Shown piece by piece: positions 7,627 to 12,575 of a stretch of 12,575 bases of DNA. Under the pieces are notes generated by a model, which had not been told where the DNA came from, did not search any database, and saw only the letters and a program-made list of their open reading frames with translations. The translations under genes were made by a program, and so were the position numbers. Source of the DNA: Kapaibacterium sp038202665 (lineage in GTDB: Bacteria > Bacteroidota > Ignavibacteria > Kapaibacteriales > Kapaibacteriaceae); the NCBI GenBank assembly GCA_038202665.1, contig JBBRES010000057.1:1-12575 (forward strand), written 5' to 3'. Position 1 is the first letter of the stretch. The number at the start of each line of letters is the position of its first letter.

Positions 7627-7650
7627 CCCTAATTCGTATTTTTGGGGCTA
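7624..7650 (+). repeat. Inverted repeat across the gmk stop / E1 start junction
   Basis: TAGCCC at 7624-7629, which begins with the gmk stop codon, is the exact reverse complement of GGGCTA at 7645-7650, which ends in the first base of the E1 ATG. The loop is 15 nt. With no U-tract after it, it is not a normal intrinsic terminator. It could fold weakly in a read-through transcript and partly cover the E1 start. A six-pair stem can also occur by chance. Confidence 0.3.
7637..7644 (+). promoter_or_regulatory. Candidate -7 promoter element (TATTTTTG) for the E1 gene
   Basis: TATTTTTG fits TAnnTTTG exactly and lies in the 23-nt gap between gmk and the E1 gene, five bases before the ATG. As at the PNP gene, this leaves room only for a leaderless or nearly leaderless transcript. 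No TTG-type -33 box is evident. Read-through from gmk could also express the gene. Confidence 0.35.
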
Positions 7651-10061
7651 TGAAAAAGAAGACAAAGGCACCACCCCGCTCAGAGAACGTTCTTCGCGAC
7701 TACCATCTGGCAGTTGCGAGCAGACAGGCGTCGATCTTGGGACGCAAAGAAGTTCTCACCGGAAAAGCAAAGTTTGGGATTTTCGGCGATGGCAAAGAGC
7801 TCGCGCAATTGGCGATGGCTCGTTCGTTCCAGCCTGGCGATTGGCGTAGTGGATACTATCGCGACCAAACGTTCATGTTCGCCATTGGTGAGAGCGACAT
7901 CCAAAAGTTCTTCGCCCAACTCTATGCCCATACCGATGTGATCGCAGAGCCGTCCAGCGCGGGACGCTCCATGAACGGTCACTTCGCGACAAGGTTCTTG
8001 GACGAGAGTGGAGCATTTGTATCTCAAGCAAACCGATTCAACGTTAGTGCCGATGTCTCGCCAACGGGCTCGCAAATGCCACGCTTGGTAGGTCTTGCCT
8101 ATGCCTCTGTGTTGTACAGAGAAGTTGAAGAGCTCCGCGCGTTGAACGAGTTTTCTACAGGCGGCAACGAAGTAGCCTTCGGAACAATTGGGAATGCTAG
8201 TGCCGCAGAGGGAATGTTTTGGGAAAGCGTGAATGCGATTGGCGTTCTGCATGCACCAGCCGTGATCAGTATTTGGGATGATGGATACGGAATCTCTGTC
8301 CCGAACGACGTGCAGATGACGAAGTCAAACGTAGGTGAATGTCTTGCCGGCTTCCAACGTAAGCCCGGCACGACAGATGGATACGACATTCACGTTGTGC
8401 ACGGTTGGGACTATCCCGCGTTGGTAGAAGTGTATGCTCGCGCTACGCATGTTGCGCGGACAGAGCACGTGCCACAGCTCGTTCATGTGATAGAAGTAAC
8501 CCAACCGCAAGGTCACTCCACATCCGGTTCCCACGAGCGATACAAGTCGCCAGAGCGACTGCAATGGGAGAAAGACTTCGATGGTATCACGCGCATGCGC
8601 GATTGGATGCTGGAGCAAGGCCATGCAACTGAAGACGAACTTATTGCGATTGAAACAGTTGCGCTCGCAGAGGCACAAGACGCGCGCACAGCCGCTTGGA
8701 ACGCCTACGCACAGCCGTTGCGCGATGAAGTAGCAGAAGCCGCGTTACTGATAGATGCCGTCGCGAACAATCCTTCATGCAGCGCCCAACAACAAGACAT
8801 TGCCGCGTTGAACTCGGAGCTTCGCGCAATACGGGAACCGTTCCGACGCGATATCATGATCGCCATTCACCGTGTGCTCCTCGCGGCACGCTCGGCACCA
8901 GCTCATATACTGCAGCCACTTGTTGCATGGAGAACCGCCTACGATGCGCGTATCAAGCCACTGTACGCGTCGCACCTCTACAGCGAGTCTGCATGGTCGC
9001 CCTTGCGTGTTCAACACGAAGTCGCGCGATATGCAGAAGATGCGCCGGTGGTAAATGGGAGCGAAGTGATCAACGCCATGTTCGATGCTGCCTTTGCACG
9101 TGAACCACGGCTGATCGCCTTTGGCGAAGACGCCGGGAAGCTTGGCGATGTCAATCAAGGTCTCATTGGCATGCAAGCCAAGTATGGCGAGTTGCGCGTG
9201 AGCGACGTAGGTATTCGCGAGTGCACAATCTTGGGTCAGGCCATCGGTATGGCCATGCGCGGCCTTCGTCCGATTGCAGAGATCCAATACCTAGACTATG
9301 TACTCTATGCGCTCCAGCTCATGAGCGACGATTTAGCAACGGTGCAGTGGCGTACGAAGGGCGGACAAAAGGCCCCGGTAATCGTGCGCACGCGAGGTCA
9401 CCGGCTGGAAGGCATCTGGCACAGTGGTTCACCAATGTCGGGAATCATCAACCTCGTCCGTGGAATGCATGTATGTGTACCGCGCAATTTCGTGCAAGCC
9501 TCCGGAATGTATAACACACTTCTCGCAGGCGACGATCCGGCAATTGTAGTAGAAGTGTTGAACGGGTATCGGTTGAAAGAGACACTTCCGGAAAACATTG
9601 GTACGATGACCGTGCCGTTGGGTGTTCCAGAAGTGATTCGCGAAGGCACTGACATCACCGTCGTAACCTATGGTGCGTCTTGTCGCGTAGCTCTCGATGC
9701 TGCCGTGCTCTTAGAGCGTGTTGGGGCGAGTGTAGAGGTTGTTGATGTACAGACACTGTTACCTTTTGATACGTCGGGCGTTATCCACGTCTCGCTCCAA
9801 AAAACAGGTCGAGTGTTGTTCTTCGACGAAGATGTTCCCGGCGGTGCTAGTGCCTATATGATGCAGCAGGTCTTAGAACGACAGGGCGGATGGAAGCTCC
9901 TTGATAGTGAACCGAAAACTCTTTGCTCCGCGGAACATCGTCCTGCCTACGGTACCGACGGAAACTACTGGTCGAAGCCAGAAGCCGAGCATGTGTTCGA
10001 GACGATCTATGAAATGCTCCATGAAGCAGATCCACGTTCGTATCCGATGTACTATTCATAG
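7650..10061 (+). CDS. Fused 2-oxoacid dehydrogenase E1 alpha/beta (thiamine diphosphate-dependent)
   Basis: One 803-residue chain joins both E1 subunits. E1 decarboxylates a 2-oxoacid on thiamine diphosphate and passes the acyl group to lipoyl-E2. Residues about 12-330 are E1 alpha: RSGYYRDQTFMFAIG, GRSMNGHF, and the cofactor region at 181-195. That region reads GNASAAEG...ESVN where the usual motif is GDG...N; Asn195 is kept. WDDGYGIS at 209-216 replaces the common NN-containing strand. Residues about 330-465 look like a helical linker. Residues about 468-803 are E1 beta: GEDAGKLGDV from 492, then VGIRECTILGQAIGMAMRG with Glu524 at the conserved E1 beta glutamate, AEIQYLDYV, HSGSP, and the C-terminal transketolase domain (VVTYGASC...VEVVDVQTLLPFD). 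The substrate cannot be read from sequence: branched-chain 2-oxoacids are the usual assumption, pyruvate is possible. No E2 or E3 gene is visible. Confidence 0.92.
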   Translation: MKKKTKAPPRSENVLRDYHLAVASRQASILGRKEVLTGKAKFGIFGDGKELAQLAMARSFQPGDWRSGYYRDQTFMFAIGESDIQKFFAQLYAHTDVIAEPSSAGRSMNGHFATRFLDESGAFVSQANRFNVSADVSPTGSQMPRLVGLAYASVLYREVEELRALNEFSTGGNEVAFGTIGNASAAEGMFWESVNAIGVLHAPAVISIWDDGYGISVPNDVQMTKSNVGECLAGFQRKPGTTDGYDIHVVHGWDYPALVEVYARATHVARTEHVPQLVHVIEVTQPQGHSTSGSHERYKSPERLQWEKDFDGITRMRDWMLEQGHATEDELIAIETVALAEAQDARTAAWNAYAQPLRDEVAEAALLIDAVANNPSCSAQQQDIAALNSELRAIREPFRRDIMIAIHRVLLAARSAPAHILQPLVAWRTAYDARIKPLYASHLYSESAWSPLRVQHEVARYAEDAPVVNGSEVINAMFDAAFAREPRLIAFGEDAGKLGDVNQGLIGMQAKYGELRVSDVGIRECTILGQAIGMAMRGLRPIAEIQYLDYVLYALQLMSDDLATVQWRTKGGQKAPVIVRTRGHRLEGIWHSGSPMSGIINLVRGMHVCVPRNFVQASGMYNTLLAGDDPAIVVEVLNGYRLKETLPENIGTMTVPLGVPEVIREGTDITVVTYGASCRVALDAAVLLERVGASVEVVDVQTLLPFDTSGVIHVSLQKTGRVLFFDEDVPGGASAYMMQQVLERQGGWKLLDSEPKTLCSAEHRPAYGTDGNYWSKPEAEHVFETIYEMLHEADPRSYPMYYS

Positions 10062-10067
10062 CATGCG

Positions 10068-10272
10068 ATGACAACTCTCTATGCATTCGTGTGGCGAGCA
10101 CATGAGTCGGATGCTACATTCGACGATAAAACATTCATCGATCGACTCCCTCGGCTGCTCTTGTGGCTTCGAGAATTGAAGGCAAAAAACGTGCTCGTAG
10201 CATGTGGAGGTGGGGGATGTGTTCTATGCAGACCTTGTTGACCACGCCTCGATCGAAAAACTGACGTCGTAA
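10068..10272 (+). pseudogene. Short reading frame, probably a decayed or frameshifted small (YciI-like?) gene
   Basis: An ATG at 10068, six bases after the E1 stop, opens a 57-codon frame ending with TGA at 10239-10241. The first 50 residues look like real protein (TLYAFVWRAHESDATF, then a Leu-rich helix, then VLVACGGGG) and recall the N-terminal part of small YciI-type proteins, which run to about 90 or more residues. After the G run at 10212-10216 the frame becomes Cys-rich and stops. A shift by one base at that run would instead read DVFYADLVDHASIEKLTS and end with TAA at 10270-10272, giving 67 residues. That continuation looks more protein-like, as if the middle of the gene were lost and the reading frame broken. 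Family assignment is an impression only. It could also be a genuine small protein. Confidence 0.4.
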
Positions 10273-10302
10273 AAGATATCCCACCGACATTCCGATTCGG
10301 TC

Positions 10303-10333
10303 TTGGCTGTTATGGATGGGAGGCCTATTTTGG
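10303..10333 (+). promoter_or_regulatory. Candidate promoter of the Rrf2 gene (TTG -33, TATTTTGG -7)
   Basis: TTG at 10303-10305 and TATTTTGG at 10326-10333 are 20 nt apart. This matches the Bacteroidota layout of a TTG-type -33 box and a TAnnTTTG -7 box, with one mismatch in the second. Transcription would begin near 10340, inside the palindrome that follows, leaving a leader of about 30 nt before the ATG at 10372. It is the only place in the window where both boxes are recognisable at normal spacing. Confidence 0.5.
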
Positions 10334-10352
10334 TATTCGGACTCCGAATACC
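10332..10352. promoter_or_regulatory. Perfect palindrome, probable Rrf2 operator
   Basis: GGTATTCGGA at 10332-10341 and TCCGAATACC at 10343-10352 are exact reverse complements around a single C. The palindrome overlaps the end of the candidate -7 box and the expected transcription start, 20 nt before the Rrf2 ATG. A dimeric winged-helix regulator bound here would block the promoter. Rrf2 proteins are dimers that commonly repress their own genes through such dyads, so autoregulation is the natural reading. No T run follows, which argues against a terminator. Confidence 0.65.
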
Positions 10353-10371
10353 GAATTCTTCTGGCCGACCC

Positions 10372-10827
10372 ATGATTTTGTCAAAAAGCTGCGTGTACGG
10401 TATCCAAGCCGCCATTTTTGTGGCTGCGCAAGGTGGCAAGGACTATGTGTCTATTAGCCAGATTGCAGAGCACCTGAACATCTCCTTCCATTTCCTTACA
10501 AAGGTCCTGCAGCAGTTCACGCAGGCAGGTATTATGCTGTCGTATAGAGGGCCAAAGGGTGGCGTTTCTCTTTCTAAACCAGCATCACAGTACACCCTAC
10601 ACGATCTGATCAGTGCCATCGATGGTACGTCGATCTTCACGGAATGCATGCTGGGCTTGCCCGGCTGCGGTCACGACGAGCCATGTCCGGTGCATGAGCA
10701 TTGGGTGGAGCTTCGCCTGAAGTTTACAAGCGTTGCCAAAAAGACAACGCTCTCTTCTCTCGCATCTAAAGCAAATGAGCTGAACGTACGACTCGCACAC
10801 TTTTCAGTGACTGCTGAGAAGTCCTGA
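10372..10827 (+). CDS. Rrf2 family transcriptional regulator, probable Fe-S sensor
   Basis: From the ATG at 10372 the protein has 151 residues, typical of Rrf2, and starts MILSKSCVYGIQAAIFVA in family style. The frame is open upstream to a TTG at 10303, but that would place the promoter and palindrome inside the gene. The winged helix spans about 24-70: recognition region SISQIAEHLNISFHFLTKVL, wing YRGPKGGVSLSKP. Cys92, Cys99 and Cys105 (spacing C-x6-C-x5-C) lie in the effector loop, close to the three Fe-S ligands of IscR and NsrR (C-x5-C-x5-C). It is therefore likely to carry an iron-sulfur cluster and respond to oxygen, nitric oxide or Fe-S status. The next gene, 44 nt downstream, is a CcoI-type copper ATPase, which suggests control of a high-affinity oxidase cluster. 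No ribosome binding sequence is visible. Confidence 0.92.
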   Translation: MILSKSCVYGIQAAIFVAAQGGKDYVSISQIAEHLNISFHFLTKVLQQFTQAGIMLSYRGPKGGVSLSKPASQYTLHDLISAIDGTSIFTECMLGLPGCGHDEPCPVHEHWVELRLKFTSVAKKTTLSSLASKANELNVRLAHFSVTAEKS

Positions 10828-10839
10828 CAAAAGTCATTC

Positions 10840-10857
10840 GATTTCGACTTCGAAATC
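10840..10857. promoter_or_regulatory. Palindrome before the copper ATPase gene, possible second operator
   Basis: GATTTCGA at 10840-10847 and TCGAAATC at 10850-10857 are exact reverse complements around CT. It lies between the Rrf2 stop and the ATPase ATG, directly upstream of a near-match -7 element (AAGATTTG, 10860-10867, seven of eight bases of TAnnTTTG). It shares with the Rrf2 palindrome a TTCG half, an ACT centre and a CGAA half, though the halves are 4 nt apart here and 5 nt apart there. There is no T run, so a terminator is unlikely. A second Rrf2 site is plausible but not shown. Confidence 0.45.
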
Positions 10858-10871
10858 AGAAGATTTGTACC

Positions 10872-12575
10872 ATGACAGACAACAACACAACCGCAGATGT
10901 GCAATGTGCGCATTGCGGAGAGCCGTGCTCACGTCAGCCCACGTCAACAGAAGACCTCCCATTCTGTTGTAATGGTTGTAAGTCTGTCTACGAAATTCTC
11001 AACACGAATAATCTCTGTGAGTACTACCGGCACGACGATCACGCCGGCATCTCCATGCGGCAACGTCCGATGCCTGTAGATGCGTTTGTCGCATTGGACG
11101 ACCCTACGGTCGCACGTCAACTCCTCGCCTTCTCTTCCGACACGATGCACCGAGTTCGCCTGCGTATTCCAAGCATGCACTGCACATCGTGCGTATGGCT
11201 GCTCGAACAGTTGGATAGATTGGATAGCGGAGTCATTAGAAGTTCCGTTGATATCATGCGTAAGCAAGTAAGCATCGAATTCGATCCGACTCGCACCACT
11301 CTTCGATCCATCGCCACCGTTCTCACCTCCATCGGCTACGAGCCGGTCGTGCGCATCGAAGCTGGAACATCGCAACCAAGCAACGCAGATAGATCTGCCG
11401 TGCGATCTCTGTATCTCAGAATTGGAGTAGCGGGATTCGCTGCGGGCAACATCATGCTCTTTAGCGTTGCCCAATACTTTGGTGCAAGCACGATGCAACC
11501 TGCACTGATAACGGTGTTTCGGATCGCCAGTATTCTGCTCTCAATTCCTGTCCTCGCGTTTAGTGCATCTCCATGGTTCCGTTCCGCTTTTGGTGCTCTG
11601 CGTGCACGCCGTGTGAATCTCGACGTGCCGGTATCACTCGGCATTATGGTGCTGTTTGTGCGAAGCGTTGCAGATATCGCAGGCGGGGTGGGTGAAGGGT
11701 TCATGGATTCCTTCGCGGGTCTGGTGCTCTTCTTGCTGGTTGGTCGCCTCTTTCAACAGCGTGCATTTGATGCTCTGTCGTTTGATCGGACGTATCGTTC
11801 CTTCTTTCCGCTTTCCGTGCGTGTTGAACGAAAGCTGATAGAAGAGGTGATACCAATCGAGGGGATTACCGTTGGAGATACGATGCAGATTCGCAATGGA
11901 GAAGTGATTCCATGCGATAGCGTGTTGCTGGGTCAAGCAGGGTATGTGGACTACTCTTTTGTAACAGGCGAGGCACTTCCTGTGGAGTGCATCGAAGGAT
12001 CGCTGATCTATGCAGGCGGTAGGGTAGTGGGGTCTTCGATGAAGCTCACTGCAGTGAAGGATGTCTCGCACAGCTATTTGGCGTCGTTATGGGACTCCTC
12101 GTCTGTCCGTGCACACCGCACAACATGGCTTCATCTTTCCGACGAATTCGGTCGGTGGTTCACCCTTCTAGCCGTTGGCACTGCCGTCTTGGGTTTCGTC
12201 CTCTGGCTTCCAAACGTTGTTGTTGCATTGAATGTGTTCACGGCCGTTCTCATCATTGCATGTCCGTGCGCCTTGACCCTAGCCGCCCCCATCACTCTTG
12301 GAACAGCCATGGGTTTGTTAGGGAGGAAGGGGATCTTTTTAAAGAACATTGGAACGATGCTCGAACTAGACCGAACGACCGACGTTGTGTTTGACAAGAC
12401 CGGTACACTTACAACAACGTCACCAGAGGTCCACTACGAAGGCCGTGAACTCTCTGATACCGAACGAGAAGCTCTCACTTGTTTGGCACAACAAAGCACA
12501 CATCCAATGAGTAGAGCGGTGGCTCACGCGCTTGGTGGTGCGGCTACAACGCGAATGCAGGATCATCACGTGCAG
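10872..12575 (+). CDS. ccoI: Copper-transporting P1B-type ATPase, CcoI/FixI type (3' end outside window)
   Basis: The frame is open from the ATG at 10872 to the right edge, 568 residues, and lacks the C-terminal part (rest of the P/N domains and last membrane helices). The N-terminus has a Cys-rich metal-binding segment (CAHCGEPC at 12-19, then FCCNGCKSVYEIL from 31). An HMA domain follows with a MHCTSC site (Cys104, Cys107). Membrane helices lie at about 185-205, 212-234, 252-272 and 278-296. The actuator loop has TGEA at 365-368 (TGES is usual). A further helix pair leads to the transport motif CPC at 464-466, then the phosphorylation site DKTGT at 508-512 and the HP locus at 544-545. The Cys-rich segment before HMA is typical of CcoI/FixI ATPases, which supply copper to cbb3 cytochrome oxidase. 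No cbb3 subunit is in the window, so the oxidase link is inferred. Confidence 0.92.
   Translation, partial: MTDNNTTADVQCAHCGEPCSRQPTSTEDLPFCCNGCKSVYEILNTNNLCEYYRHDDHAGISMRQRPMPVDAFVALDDPTVARQLLAFSSDTMHRVRLRIPSMHCTSCVWLLEQLDRLDSGVIRSSVDIMRKQVSIEFDPTRTTLRSIATVLTSIGYEPVVRIEAGTSQPSNADRSAVRSLYLRIGVAGFAAGNIMLFSVAQYFGASTMQPALITVFRIASILLSIPVLAFSASPWFRSAFGALRARRVNLDVPVSLGIMVLFVRSVADIAGGVGEGFMDSFAGLVLFLLVGRLFQQRAFDALSFDRTYRSFFPLSVRVERKLIEEVIPIEGITVGDTMQIRNGEVIPCDSVLLGQAGYVDYSFVTGEALPVECIEGSLIYAGGRVVGSSMKLTAVKDVSHSYLASLWDSSSVRAHRTTWLHLSDEFGRWFTLLAVGTAVLGFVLWLPNVVVALNVFTAVLIIACPCALTLAAPITLGTAMGLLGRKGIFLKNIGTMLELDRTTDVVFDKTGTLTTTSPEVHYEGRELSDTEREALTCLAQQSTHPMSRAVAHALGGAATTRMQDHHVQ

Noticed and set aside
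7680..8252. Minus-strand frame of 190 codons opposite the E1 gene
   Set aside because: It lies wholly opposite conserved E1 alpha sequence and has no recognisable domain.
10303..10371. TTG start adding 23 residues to the Rrf2 protein
   Set aside because: It would put the promoter and the perfect palindrome inside the gene, and Rrf2 proteins normally begin at the MxLS segment encoded at 10372.
10261..10380. Second open frame in the E1-Rrf2 gap reading a Phe/Trp-rich peptide
   Set aside because: It runs on out of frame into the certain Rrf2 gene, has no ATG of its own in the gap, and all three frames are open here by chance.
10944..11498. Minus-strand frame of 184 codons opposite the copper ATPase
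   Set aside because: The plus strand here encodes conserved CcoI features (Cys-rich segment, HMA site); the antisense frame shows no motif or start context.

Overview
The window looks like ordinary chromosome from a Bacteroidota/Chlorobiota-type bacterium (FCB group). A Kapabacteria- or Ignavibacteria-like lineage is my best guess, but no marker gene here fixes it. The pointers are candidate TAnnTTTG -7 promoter elements, few Shine-Dalgarno sequences, a fused E1 alpha/beta 2-oxoacid dehydrogenase of a type I associate with this group, and a CcoI-type copper ATPase. G+C is about one half by eye. I see no rRNA, tRNA, CRISPR array, insertion sequence or phage gene.

The layout is two transcription units diverging from a 52-bp gap at 6109-6160. 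Leftward (minus strand) runs purine nucleoside phosphorylase, then a lipoprotein with a BsuPI/FlgD-like C-terminal domain, ribD (riboflavin synthesis), an exported TPR protein, and an exported protein with about 13 Gly/Asp-rich repeats that runs off the left edge. Three of the four junctions are ATGA stop/start overlaps and the fourth is a 10-nt gap, so this reads as one operon. Rightward (plus strand) runs yicC (endoribonuclease family), gmk (guanylate kinase, ATGA overlap) and an 803-residue fused E1 2-oxoacid dehydrogenase.

Beyond the E1 gene lies a 310-bp stretch holding a short, probably decayed reading frame and a promoter/operator. Next come an Rrf2-family regulator with three Fe-S-type cysteines and the N-terminal 568 residues of a CcoI/FixI-type copper P-type ATPase, cut by the right edge. 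A perfect palindrome (10-bp arms, 1-nt centre) sits on the Rrf2 promoter. A second palindrome (8-bp arms, 2-nt centre) with a related TTCG/CGAA core lies just before the ATPase. This suggests an Fe-S-sensing regulator controlling itself and cbb3 oxidase copper loading.

Metabolically, the divergent units join around guanine nucleotides: PNP releases purine bases, Gmk makes GDP, and RibD works in the pathway that starts from GTP. The least described part is the coupled pair of exported proteins at the left end, a TPR protein and a 26-27-residue-repeat protein. I can give these a probable architecture but no function.
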